Below, piece by piece: positions 45,400 to 54,311 of a DNA stretch of 64,000 nt. Within the stretch, counting starts at the first letter, position 1. Every line of letters starts with the position of its first letter. Made by a program: the position numbers and the translations under genes. The notes under the pieces were generated by a model. It was not told where the DNA came from. It was given only the letters and a program-made list of their open reading frames with translations, and did no database searches. Source of the stretch: Emticicia sp. C21 (GTDB taxonomy: Bacteria > Bacteroidota > Bacteroidia > Cytophagales > Spirosomataceae); assembly GCF_003418935.1 (NCBI RefSeq), contig NZ_QVMT01000003.1:248001-312000 (forward strand). The letters are read 5' to 3'.

Positions 45400-46576
45400 C
45401 TATGCAATTCCAGGTAATGTTATAATCTAGTGCTGAATTATCAGTATTCACGATTTTGGCAGTACAAGAGGTTGTTCCACCCGAAAGATTGCAACCGCTT
45501 AATATTAATATTACCCTGTCTAGTTCTCCTGCCGTTCCTGAGGAAGAGGCAATATCAGCCACCATTACATGAGGTGTTGAAGTAAATCCACCATTAAATG
45601 CGATGGCTGTTACAGCAGAACCATGCGCTGGTAATATAGCATGAAAGTTAGCTGTCGTAAATTTATATATTCTTAGATTCGAGCTATTACTGGCATTATA
45701 GGCTACGCCTTTACCATTATTAACAGTAAGAGTGCCATCAACTGTTGCATTGCTACCCATCGTAACATTTCCATCTAAAGCACTGGTTCCGGTGACATCA
45801 AGGTTACGGCCTACTATTGCATCCCGATTAATATATCCGTCGAGATCTACATCAAAATTATTATTTACATATAAACTACCATTGACTTCGGCCTGACCTG
45901 TAGTAAAAGTGCCACCATCAAAATAGCTTGAACCAACTACATGAAGCTTACCTCCAGGACTAGTCGTACCAATCCCAACTAAGCCTGAACTTGTAATAGT
46001 TAACCTATCTGTATTACCTATAGCCAGATTCCATTTTGAGGTATATCCATCAAAATAATGGTAGGCTCTTGAACTATCATTGACAGAATAGCCATAAAAA
46101 GCCTTCCCTGTATTGCTGCTGGCATCAACATACATGCCTTCCAGATTAGTGCCTCCCAGATTACCTCTTACCGTCAGAAAGGTATTGTTGTTGGTCATAT
46201 TCGCTGTACCAACCCCCACCTGACCGCCATGATGCAGGATGCTACCGTTTACTCCCCATTGATTGCCAAAAGAAGCTGCCTGCCATGAGGAACCATTATG
46301 ATAATTGAACTGATTAGTGGAAGTGTTGTAAATTAATAAACCTGCTTGAGGAACACTAATAACATCCCGGTTGGCGGTTGTCATGCGTGGGAGTAAAACA
46401 CCTTTATTGGTACTTCTTATATCCAGAATTGAAGTAGAATGTGGTATTTCATTACCTCCGATAGTGCTGATGACTGTTCCTCCAGGAGTATCAACAACTT
46501 TCGTGGTCTGAGCGAAAGCTATAGTAACTGACAAATAAAAAGCAAGGCTCAGATAAAGTTTTGTAGATGTTTTCAT
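45386..46576 (-). CDS. Secreted tail-fibre-like adhesin with lectin-like C-terminal domain
   Basis: A 396-residue secreted protein with a signal peptide (MKTSTKLYLSLAFYLSVTIA, then FAQ). Residues about 25-110 form a conserved head: a TVIS...IPHSTSILDIRSTNKG segment, then GVLLPRMTTANRDVI and the NTSTNQFNYHNGSSW motif, a pattern found in Bacteroidota surface proteins with phage-tail-fibre-like structure. Residues about 125-290 are short beta-helical repeats (GNLGGTNLEGMYVDASSNTG, TVDGTLTVNNGKGV). The last 100 residues (FTSTPHVMVADIASSS to ITWNCIAIGY) resemble the H-type lectin beta sandwich. ATG 46576 is chosen; the open frame to 46627 only covers the promoter region. Its upstream palindrome recurs before the gene at 62149. 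Confidence 0.8.
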   Translation of the reverse strand: MKTSTKLYLSLAFYLSVTIAFAQTTKVVDTPGGTVISTIGGNEIPHSTSILDIRSTNKGVLLPRMTTANRDVISVPQAGLLIYNTSTNQFNYHNGSSWQAASFGNQWGVNGSILHHGGQVGVGTANMTNNNTFLTVRGNLGGTNLEGMYVDASSNTGKAFYGYSVNDSSRAYHYFDGYTSKWNLAIGNTDRLTITSSGLVGIGTTSPGGKLHVVGSSYFDGGTFTTGQAEVNGSLYVNNNFDVDLDGYINRDAIVGRNLDVTGTSALDGNVTMGSNATVDGTLTVNNGKGVAYNASNSSNLRIYKFTTANFHAILPAHGSAVTAIAFNGGFTSTPHVMVADIASSSGTAGELDRVILILSGCNLSGGTTSCTAKIVNTDNSALDYNITWNCIAIGY

Positions 46577-46592
46577 GAATATTTTTTTTCTA

Positions 46593-46640
46593 CAAATGTC
46601 AGTGCCTGTATTATTCGAGTCAATCACGGTTTGCCGTGAT
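46593..46640 (-). promoter_or_regulatory. Promoter with overlapping palindrome upstream of adhesin gene
   Basis: The inverted repeat atcacgg/ccgtgat with a 4-nt centre spans 46623-46640. On the minus strand its end gives TTGA (46623-46620), and CATTTG lies at 46598-46593, a poor match to the -7 box. The same block, with the same 31-bp span from TTGA to TTTG, is found at 63305-63352. Confidence 0.65.
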
Positions 46641-46728
46641 ATTTCTTCATAGAAATAACGAGTCGCAAAAGCAGTACAAGTTTATTACCCTTACTTTTGA
46701 GACAAGCCTTAAGTTTTGAAACGTTTGC

Positions 46729-47496
46729 TTAATTACCGATACAGATAATATTCCAGGTAATATTACAAGCTAAGTTATCCGTACCTGTATTTATTATTCT
46801 GGCTTTACAACCGGTAGTGGTGCACCCATATATAACTAATTGAAGATAGTAAGGTTGACCTACATCGCAACTAAACGAAACCATGTCTCCTACATACACT
46901 TTAGGAGGGTTAGTAAAACTCTCTGAAAATGGGATTGAGAGTTCTCCTGATATAATACCAGGCCCTATTCCCATTAGCTGGGTAAATTGCAGGGTATAAT
47001 ATTTTAGCTGAGAATCTCCACTCGAATTATATAGTATTCCCTTACCATTGTTTACGGTTAGCGTTCCGCTAATTGTAGCGTTTCCATTGACTGTCAGGAA
47101 AGTATTTGCATTTGTCATGGTTGAAGTACCAATCCCCACTTTTCCACTATGATAAAGGATACTTCCGTTTACACCCCATTGATTCCCGAATGAAGCTACT
47201 TGCCATGATGAACCGCCATAATAGTTGAATTGATTGGTAGAAGTATTATAAACTAATAATCCCGCCAGCGGGGAGCTGATAGCATCCCTGTTAGCTGTGG
47301 TCATGCGCGGGAGCAAAATACCTTTGTTAGTACTTCTGATATCTAAAATAGAAGACGAATGTGGAATATCTGCTCCGCCTGCATTACTAATAACTGTTCC
47401 ACCAGATGATTCGGCAATTTTTACATTTTGAGCAAAAGCGCAGCTTCCTATGAACAAAAATGTGAGAAGAAGGTAAATTTTAGTTGGGGTTTTCAT
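46729..47496 (-). CDS. Secreted tail-fibre-like adhesin, short paralogue
   Basis: A 255-residue paralogue of the upstream-numbered gene 45386-46576. It has a signal peptide (MKTPTKIYLLLTFLFIGSCA, then FAQ), the same head segment (SILDIRSTNKGILLPRMTTA, NTSTNQFNYYGGSSW), a short beta-repeat region (TFLTVNGNATISGTLTVNNG) and a lectin-like C-terminal domain from about residue 155 to ITWNIICIGN. Four cysteines in the last domain could pair. ATG 47496 is chosen. It is transcribed first, and the partner 45386-46576 follows after about 150 bp that hold a separate promoter. The palindrome seen in front of the partner is absent here. Confidence 0.8.
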   Translation of the reverse strand: MKTPTKIYLLLTFLFIGSCAFAQNVKIAESSGGTVISNAGGADIPHSSSILDIRSTNKGILLPRMTTANRDAISSPLAGLLVYNTSTNQFNYYGGSSWQVASFGNQWGVNGSILYHSGKVGIGTSTMTNANTFLTVNGNATISGTLTVNNGKGILYNSSGDSQLKYYTLQFTQLMGIGPGIISGELSIPFSESFTNPPKVYVGDMVSFSCDVGQPYYLQLVIYGCTTTGCKARIINTGTDNLACNITWNIICIGN

Positions 47497-47744
47497 GAGA
47501 ATAAGGTTATAATGAGTCTTCAAAAACTCTTCAAATTAGTTACCTTCTGCTTGTTTTTATAAATTGGAGTCGACTTTTTATTCTAAGGTACCCAAGCTAT
47601 AAGCCAAAAGTGAGCTACTTTTAAGCTTTCAACTGACCATATTCTAATATCGATGAGCCTTCTATAGGGGATAAGTATTTGAATTCCTTGTTTTTATATC
47701 ACTTACACGCTCATACCTTATTTTTAACCGCTCATCAAATAGTA

Positions 47745-47777
47745 TGCATAATACCTTGCTTTGCCAAGTATTATGCA
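47745..47777. promoter_or_regulatory. Imperfect palindrome upstream of ABC-2 transporter
   Basis: tgcataataccttg (47745-47758) pairs with caagtattatgca (47765-47777) with one unpaired base. It lies 49 bp upstream of the ATPase start, in a 330-bp region between divergent genes (47497-47826) that has no other feature I can support. It is likely an operator; no regulator gene is nearby. Confidence 0.5.
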
Positions 47778-47826
47778 CTACATTCGAATTCTTCAAATTC
47801 AGTAACTCTAAACAAAATCACCAATT

Positions 47827-48741
47827 ATGATGAGCAATTACGTTTTACAAACAAAAGACCTTTGCTATAACTACGCAAAGGATGTTCAGACACTCTTCGA
47901 CATCAATCTACAGGTACCCAAAGGAAGCATTTACGGATTTATCGGGCCGAATGGCTCCGGCAAAACAACTACGCTAAGCCTGTTACTTGGATTGATGCGG
48001 ATGCAAAAAGGCAGCATCAGGATATTTGACAAAGAGTTGAAGGATGACAGAATTAATATTCTGAAAAAAATCGGCGCTTTAATTGAAAATCCGTCTTTTT
48101 ACGGTCATCTGACGGCCAGAGAAAACCTGGAAGTTTACCGGAATGTATATGGCGTAGACAAAGACAGGATTGAGGAGGTATTACAGTTGGTAGATTTAAG
48201 CGATACAGGCAACAAGAAAGCTAGACATTTCTCTCTTGGTATGAAACAAAGGCTGGCTATCGCCTTAGCACTTCTGCCAAATCCTCAATTATTGATTCTG
48301 GATGAACCCACCAATGGTCTTGACCCTAATGGCATTATAGAATTACGCGAGCTGATCAAAAAACTGAATCAGGAACTGCATATCACTATTATTATCTCAA
48401 GTCATATTCTGGCAGAGGTTGAGAAGATGGTAACGCACCTGGGTATTATTTTTAAAGGAAAGATGCTGTTTCAAGGGACTTTACACGAATTGCATAGCTT
48501 TCAACACAATCAGGCCAGATTGAACCTGAATACTTCTGATAATGCAAAAGCGGCAAAGGTTCTACAGGCATTCAGCCCTGAATATACCCATGAGAGTTTT
48601 TCTTTAGCTTATAGTGGGATGAAGCAGATAGCAGAGATTAACCGGACATTAATGCACAACGACATTGATGTGTACCTCCTGCAACCTAAAGCAAACAACC
48701 TTGAGGAATTATTTATTGATATGACTACCCGACTATCATGA
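47827..48741 (+). CDS. ABC transporter ATPase (BcrA/LanF-like)
   Basis: A 304-residue ATPase. Walker A is GPNGSGKT (residues 40-47), the signature FSLGMKQR is at about 137-144, Walker B LLILDEPTNGLDP at about 155-167, and the H-loop in IIISSHILAEVE. The C-terminal 80 residues are the variable part that contacts the permease. Type and neighbours match bacitracin-resistance and lantibiotic-immunity (LanFEG) exporters, which move peptides away from the cell membrane. It overlaps the first permease gene by 4 bp. Substrate unknown. Confidence 0.92.
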   Translation: MMSNYVLQTKDLCYNYAKDVQTLFDINLQVPKGSIYGFIGPNGSGKTTTLSLLLGLMRMQKGSIRIFDKELKDDRINILKKIGALIENPSFYGHLTARENLEVYRNVYGVDKDRIEEVLQLVDLSDTGNKKARHFSLGMKQRLAIALALLPNPQLLILDEPTNGLDPNGIIELRELIKKLNQELHITIIISSHILAEVEKMVTHLGIIFKGKMLFQGTLHELHSFQHNQARLNLNTSDNAKAAKVLQAFSPEYTHESFSLAYSGMKQIAEINRTLMHNDIDVYLLQPKANNLEELFIDMTTRLS

Positions 48742-49505
48742 GCCTGGCTATTACCTTTCGTTCTGAATTACTGAAGACCAAACGTACTTCAGCTATTTAC
48801 CTGACTGTTTTGGGCGCATTGATAGTTCCAGCCATAAAACTGGATGAGTTGCTGACAGTAACCGAGCCTCTGGCAAAAATGTATACTTATCCCTGGGAGT
48901 TTTACTATAAAAATGGTCTGCATATAGTGATGGGCTTATTACTACCATTCTATATGATACTTATGACTACTCTGCTGACACAGATTGAATACCGCAACAA
49001 TACCTGGAAACAGGTATTCAGTTCTCCTCAATCTGAATTTATGGTTTTTCTCGGTAAATTCCTGAGCCTGCAATTGCTGATTGTTTCATTTCTGCTACTG
49101 AATGCGGTGTTGTTATTTGTGGTGATATTATTGGTGAATGTGATTGATCCACAGCTTGGTTTAATGAGTCAATCTTTCGACTGGCAACATTTGATTAAAA
49201 CGCTGGGAAAAACACTTCTTTTAAGTACGACCGTCAGTTCGATACAGTTCTGGATGAGTCTGAGATTCAGGAATTTTATTCTTCCATTGGCCATAGGTAT
49301 TACCTTATGGTTTGTGGGGCTTATGTTTATATTCGAATATAAGACACTATCAAAAGAATGGTTCCCGTATTCTTACCTGATGATGCTTGTTTTTCCGGAC
49401 TATGCACATTTGCATGGCACACTATTGCTGAACGCGCTTCTTTTCACAGGTGTGTTTCTGTTAATAGGTTTTTTTGATTTCAAACGCAGAAAAGGGAAAG
49501 TGTGA
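48738..49505 (+). CDS. ABC-2 permease subunit, copy 1
   Basis: A 255-residue, six-helix permease of the ABC2_membrane_4 type (LanE/LanG-like). The N-terminus SLAITFRSELLKTKRTSAIY and the central YRNNTWKQVFSSPQSEFMVF are typical of the family. The start codon overlaps the ATPase stop (ATGA). A clear paralogue follows at 49597-50364, with a gap of 91 bp. The two probably form a heterodimer with the ATPase, as in LanFEG. Confidence 0.9.
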   Translation: MSLAITFRSELLKTKRTSAIYLTVLGALIVPAIKLDELLTVTEPLAKMYTYPWEFYYKNGLHIVMGLLLPFYMILMTTLLTQIEYRNNTWKQVFSSPQSEFMVFLGKFLSLQLLIVSFLLLNAVLLFVVILLVNVIDPQLGLMSQSFDWQHLIKTLGKTLLLSTTVSSIQFWMSLRFRNFILPLAIGITLWFVGLMFIFEYKTLSKEWFPYSYLMMLVFPDYAHLHGTLLLNALLFTGVFLLIGFFDFKRRKGKV

Positions 49506-49531
49506 ATTAACCCTGACATGGTTATCAACCA

Positions 49532-49600
49532 AACCTTCTCAAATCTAAAGCGACCAAGCTTGAAGAATTATTTATTGACATGACAACCAACCTCTTATGA
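49532..49600 (+). pseudogene. Remnant of the ATPase gene's 3' end
   Basis: Read in frame, this segment encodes NLLKSKATKLEELFIDMTTN and ends LL-stop, while the intact ATPase ends LLQPKANNLEELFIDMTTRL and S-stop. The stop overlaps the next permease's ATG in the same ATGA manner as in the intact pair (48738-48741). This shows that the duplication which made the second permease also copied the tail of the ATPase gene. The remnant has no start codon and is not expected to be expressed, but its last bases still place the ATGA junction. Confidence 0.88.
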
Positions 49601-50364
49601 ACTTAGCTATTACCTTCCGTTCTGAACTACTGAAGACCAAACGTACTTCAGCTTTTTATCTGACTGTTTTCGGCGCATCATTCATTACATTGATGGAGTT
49701 ACTGGAGATGTTAACCACGAGTGATTCGGTGGCAAGATTATATCCTGACCCCTGGCAGATTTATTTCAGAATCAGTCTGCAAATGATGATTGGGATGATA
49801 CTTCCCTTGTATATGATACTCATCTGTACCTTATTGGCTCAGATAGAATTCCGGAATAATACCTGGAAGCAGGTATTTGGTTCGCCTCAATCTGAAGTGG
49901 CTGTATTTATCAGCAAGTTTCTGAATCTACAATTTCTGATTTTTTCCTTTATACTATTGAATGTGATATTCCTGTTTCTAGGGGCATTTTTGCTTAATAG
50001 TATTGATCCGAAGCTTGACCTGTTCCATAAATACCTTGACTGGCAGCATCTTTTAACATTACTATCAAAAACATTTGTCTGTAGTCTGGCTATCAGTTCT
50101 ATACAATTCTGGATGAGTCTGCGATTCAGGAATTTCATTCTCCCTCTTGCTATAGGTTTTGTCTTGTGGTTTGCCGGCATTATGATGACCTTTGAATATA
50201 AGACCATTTCAAAAGAATGGTATCCGTATTCCTACCTGATGATGATTGCTTTTCCCGGTTTTGAAGATAAGCATTCTACTTTAATACTGAATGCGCTTAT
50301 CTTAACTTTTGGCTTTCTAATAGGAGGTTTTTGGGATTTTAAGCGAAGAAAGGGGAAGGGGTGA
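49597..50364 (+). CDS. ABC-2 permease subunit, copy 2
   Basis: A 255-residue paralogue of the permease at 48738-49505, of the same length. The opening NLAITFRSELLKTKRTSAFY and the FRNNTWKQVFGSPQSEVAVF and SSIQFWMSLRFRNFILPLAI stretches are almost the same in both; helices 1 and 4 differ most. It begins at the ATGA left from the ATPase-tail remnant. It likely pairs with copy 1 on the ATPase dimer, as LanE and LanG do. It is followed by an inverted-repeat element. Confidence 0.9.
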   Translation: MNLAITFRSELLKTKRTSAFYLTVFGASFITLMELLEMLTTSDSVARLYPDPWQIYFRISLQMMIGMILPLYMILICTLLAQIEFRNNTWKQVFGSPQSEVAVFISKFLNLQFLIFSFILLNVIFLFLGAFLLNSIDPKLDLFHKYLDWQHLLTLLSKTFVCSLAISSIQFWMSLRFRNFILPLAIGFVLWFAGIMMTFEYKTISKEWYPYSYLMMIAFPGFEDKHSTLILNALILTFGFLIGGFWDFKRRKGKG

Positions 50365-50372
50365 GAATTATT

Positions 50373-50615
50373 GTGGCACGGGTATACTCGTACGAATACG
50401 CCCGTGCCACGGTTAAGCGCTTAGTAGCCTATAACATTTACCTCAAAATTGTTTCCTGAATGATTTGCTTATTTCTCTGAGCGCATTAACTGTGGCACGG
50501 TTAGGTACTTGGTAGCATATAGTATTTATCTTAAAACTGTTCATTAGCACCTGTTTATTTCTCTGAGCGCATTAACCGTGACACGCGCCTTCTCGGACGA
50601 GTATACGCGTGCCAC
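50373..50615. repeat. MITE-like element with terminal inverted repeats and internal tandem duplication
   Basis: The ends (50373-50410 and 50578-50615) are imperfect 38-bp inverted repeats, and each is itself hairpin-like (gtggcacggg with cccgtgccac at the left). Between them lie two direct repeats of about 86-88 bp (from 50411 and from 50499) that share an identical 22-bp segment at 50469-50490 and 50555-50576; the rest is about two thirds identical. There is no open reading frame. It lies between two convergent genes, where it may act as a terminator. Confidence 0.75.
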
Positions 50616-50623
50616 GGTGGATA

Positions 50624-52561
50624 CTATCTTGGCCAAATGTTATCCTTTGTTTCGTTATCAGGGAAGCGGCCGTTGGGGTCTAGAGTGATTTGTTTGATTT
50701 TTCGTTTACCGAAGTTCATTTCAGCATCAAATGTACGGCTACCATTAAACCATACTGAAACCGGCCAGGTTACTATTGCCGTGTTAGCATCAATCATCTG
50801 GGCATTAGATAGGGTTTTGATTGCCGGGCCTTCTGCTTCAAATTCTACTTTCAATACTACCGGAGAAGGCATTTCTCCTGCCTGATGAACGGTCACAATG
50901 GTTTTATCTTTATTGGTTTTTACATCTTTAATTGAGCCATTTACCGAATCGGTGGTAAATAACCAATAGTACCAGAACCAGTCGAGGTTTTGCCCCAAAG
51001 CATTGTTCATGAAATACATATAATCCCAGGGTGTGGGGTGTTTGAAACTCCATACTCTGGCATACTCTTTCATAGCTTTTATCACGGCTTCGTCACCCAC
51101 AATACCACCTAGCATAGAAAGCATCAATGGCGCTTTGCCATAGGTCTGGAAACGGTAGCTCTCTCCGGCATCGTTGGCGCTCCACATCATAGGTGCTTCA
51201 TCTTCTGCACCGCTTTGTTTGCCATAGCGTTGGCCAAGACCATCCAGTTTATAAGGAACTCCCTTGCTATCAGCTCCCGAAAGAATATTCATATACTGAT
51301 TAAAGCCTTCATCCATCCAACTGTAGCGGGTTTCATTATTACCTACTACCATTGGCCACCATTGATGAGCAGTCTCATGATCAGCTGCTCCCTGATTTGA
51401 ATTAATTACCATCGGATACTCCATTCCGGCACTTGGGCCATCCTGCAAAGTCATTTGCGGGAATGGGTAAGGAGTCCATAGCGCAGAGTAAAACTCTAAA
51501 GCATGGCGGGTGATTTCTCCTGCTTTGGCAAACAATTTAGCTCTTTCGGGTAGGTAATACATATAGATAGGGATAGGCCCTTTGCCCGGAATAGTCGCTC
51601 GTGTAGCTTTCCAGACAAATTTTCCGGCAGTAGCCCAGGCAAAATCGTTTACCTTATCAGCTACAAAATGCCAGGTCAATTTATCACCCGGTGCAGTGGC
51701 TTTGCCTGCTTCGTCTTCGCTTACAATGGTTACTTCTTCGTTACTGTCCAAAACGGTTGTCAGACGTTTTCTGGTTGTTTCGTTCAATACCTGCTCAGGG
51801 TTTTGTAGTACACCAGTACCACTCACAATCCAGCCACCTGGTACGGTAATTTTTACGTCAAACTTACCGAAGTTATTATAAAACTCTGCTGGCCCAAGAT
51901 ATGGACTGGTTTCCCAACCCCATAAATCATCATATTTAGCCAGACGCGGAAACCATTGGGTAGGCTGAAAAAGTTTATCATCAAAACGTTGGGTCATGCG
52001 ATGTCCTACTCCGGTTGCTCCACCCGGTAGCTTGGTATGCCAGGCTATTTCTACTTCAGCCGTACCTCCGGCCTTGATAGGCTCAGGAAGGGTTATATTG
52101 GCAATTGTCCGGTTCAATCCTCTCATGGATCTTTGGGCAATCTCTGTTCCGGCTACCTTAATGGCTGTTACTACCATTCCTTCGGTAGTTTCTGCAGGCG
52201 TTGAAAAACCACGAGGCACATCAGCACGGAAGATATTGTGATCGAGGCGGAGCACAATCGTTTTCAGTTCATCTTTGCTATTGTTATGCACCAGTATTTT
52301 TTCAGTACCGGTAATGACTTGTGTAGCAGGGTCAATACTTGCCTGAATGGTATAGTCGGCTTCCAGTTGCCAGTAATTCGGGCCGGGTTTACCAGTAAAA
52401 TCTCTCGTACCTGCAGCAAAAGCCTTACGAATGGCATTAGTCATAGGTACGTCTTGACGGATACTACGCCTGGTAGTTTCGATGGATGTTCGCTGAGGAA
52501 TAGTTTGCTGGGCAAAAAGAGATGAGGTCGTTAATAATAGAACGGCTGATAGGGCTCGCAT
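50624..52561 (-). CDS. M1-family metallopeptidase
   Basis: A 645-residue secreted zinc aminopeptidase-like protein with a signal peptide (to about residue 18). The HExxH motif HETAH is at 395-399 and the third zinc ligand Glu418 in WMDEGF follows after 18 residues, as in all M1 peptidases. The usual GAMEN exopeptidase motif is replaced by GMEYPMV (379-385), as in the Bacteroidota subgroup related to the leukotriene-A4-hydrolase-like M1 proteins. The N-terminal 300 residues form the beta-saddle domain. It stands alone on the minus strand. It probably takes peptides apart in the periplasm or outside the cell. Confidence 0.92.
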   Translation of the reverse strand: MRALSAVLLLTTSSLFAQQTIPQRTSIETTRRSIRQDVPMTNAIRKAFAAGTRDFTGKPGPNYWQLEADYTIQASIDPATQVITGTEKILVHNNSKDELKTIVLRLDHNIFRADVPRGFSTPAETTEGMVVTAIKVAGTEIAQRSMRGLNRTIANITLPEPIKAGGTAEVEIAWHTKLPGGATGVGHRMTQRFDDKLFQPTQWFPRLAKYDDLWGWETSPYLGPAEFYNNFGKFDVKITVPGGWIVSGTGVLQNPEQVLNETTRKRLTTVLDSNEEVTIVSEDEAGKATAPGDKLTWHFVADKVNDFAWATAGKFVWKATRATIPGKGPIPIYMYYLPERAKLFAKAGEITRHALEFYSALWTPYPFPQMTLQDGPSAGMEYPMVINSNQGAADHETAHQWWPMVVGNNETRYSWMDEGFNQYMNILSGADSKGVPYKLDGLGQRYGKQSGAEDEAPMMWSANDAGESYRFQTYGKAPLMLSMLGGIVGDEAVIKAMKEYARVWSFKHPTPWDYMYFMNNALGQNLDWFWYYWLFTTDSVNGSIKDVKTNKDKTIVTVHQAGEMPSPVVLKVEFEAEGPAIKTLSNAQMIDANTAIVTWPVSVWFNGSRTFDAEMNFGKRKIKQITLDPNGRFPDNETKDNIWPR

Positions 52562-52755
52562 GAGTTTGTTGAGGTTTATGAGACCCTAAATAAAGAAAAT
52601 AATGGGAAAGAGGCAAGTTAAAAGTGATGAAGCTCACCCACTTACCTGATTAACATTTTTTAACTAGCCCGATTTTTTATTTCTGGAATATATATACAAG
52701 TTTGTAGCTAGTAAAGAATTGATAGAGAGGTTAAACTTTTAATCTGCATAACTAT

Positions 52756-54164
52756 ATGTTTAAATATATTTTAATTCTTCTTTCAAATACGCTTCTGTTT
52801 GTCAGTGCTTCCGGACAGACTATAATCAAAGGTAATTTCCAATCTTTTCCGTCAACTGACTACAGAATAGTTTTTAATCAAACTGGTAAGAATGATTTTC
52901 AGGGGGAAATTCTGGCTACCGGAAAGACCAATGCCAATGGCGAGCTTTCTGCCTCATTTCAATTAAATGCTGAACAACCTATCCTGCTTTTTATTTCAAA
53001 TCAGTTTCTAAGACTTTGGGCCATACCTGATGCAACTTTAATTATAGAGGAAACCCATAAGAAAGAATTTCTTTTCTCGGGACCTACAGCAAAACAGAAT
53101 AATTTTTTATATCAGTCAGGAATTATGAGATCCATGGGGGTTTCTCCGACTGTAACGGCAGACAGCTTTGCTCCTTTAAAACAACTGGAACACCTGGATA
53201 ATATTGAACAGAAAAGATGGGAATTATATAAGACGAGCTTTGGCAAAAATGAAGCTTCGAAAGCGTTTTCTGACTATTGTAAAGGAGAAATATCGCATTT
53301 TTCGAATTTTAATAAAAACCAGTATATCTTACAGAACATATTCGGACAAAGAAAAATCAAGCAGGAAGACATTCCCTCAGGTTATTATGATTTCTGGAAT
53401 AAATTTGAGCTTTTAGATGATAATTGTTTAAGTGATTTTTATAGAAATGCTATCGTTGATTATATTGGTTATACTGCGACTAAACGGCTACATCTTTTTA
53501 ATGACTACTCTGATAGAGAAAAGTATAGTAAAACAGAGTTTGAAATTTTAGACTCATTACTGGCTGATAGTCCTTTGACAAAGAGAAAATAAAAGGCGAC
53601 CAACTGATTTTTCTGATAAATTATTTTGACTTACCCCAATTAGTTGAATCGCAATTTAAGAGTTATAAGAAAGAATTTCCGAATTCTAAGTATATCAGCG
53701 TCATTCAAAAGAAATGGGATAAGAAAAATAAAAATACGCTTTCAATGCCTGAATTTGTTTTGAAAGATGATTCAGGTAGACCATTCGATATTAAGTCTAT
53801 CAGAGGCAAGGTTGTTTATATAGATTTTTGGGGAAGTTGGTGTAAGGCCTGTATAGCTCAAATGCCAAACTCACTTATACTACAACAAAAATACAAAGAC
53901 AAAGATGTGGCATTTCTTTTTATTGACTTTTACGATACAAAAGACAAATGGCTGAAAGCCATTAAAGATAAAAAAATAACAGGGTTACATATAAAGGCTG
54001 AAAAAGAAGATGAAAAATACTTCGACGAAAAATTTGGAGTAGATCAGGGGTTTCCACGATATGCGCTACTCGACAAAAACGGAGTTCTGATAACAAGCTC
54101 TGCCCCTCATCCAAATGATAAAGCCGTTGTGACTTTAATTGATAAGTATCTGAATGAGAAATAA
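52756..54164 (+). pseudogene. TlpA-like thiol-disulfide oxidoreductase, interrupted by a frameshift
   Basis: The first frame (52756-53592) starts with a signal peptide (MFKYILILLSNTLLFVSASG) and has an N-terminal domain like DUF4369 and a helical middle part; it ends at a stop after LLADSPLTKRK. The second frame continues from about 53577 (DKEKIKGDQLIFLINYFDLP) and leads to a thioredoxin fold with the active site WGSWCKAC (near 53830-53855) up to 54164. One extra base near 53574-53577 (a run of three T) would join both into about 470 residues, the normal length of TlpA proteins with this architecture. Its role would be cytochrome or envelope thiol redox. No programmed-shift signal is visible, so decay or a sequence error is more likely. 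Confidence 0.85.
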
Positions 54165-54311
54165 AATCCTGTTTAGTTATCAAAGTATTGTAAAATCGTA
54201 GGCCGACAGTTCCACCTTATTCCGACAAAGAGAGTCCGGGAAAGCTTGGCAAAGCTTTATTAAAATTCTTATATTTGAATCAATAAGTGATTTTGCCTAA
54301 TCTCTCAAGTA

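Noticed and set aside
46577-46627. Upstream start of the adhesin frame (beginning MIDSNN), similar to that at 63292-63339 (MIDSDC)
   Set aside because: The likeness comes from the shared promoter-palindrome DNA, which happens to be open in frame. Signal peptides begin at the inner ATG codons.
53577-53592. Programmed -1 frameshifting in the TlpA-like gene
   Set aside because: No X-XXY-YYZ slippery heptamer in the right frame and no evident downstream stem; a plain base loss explains the data.
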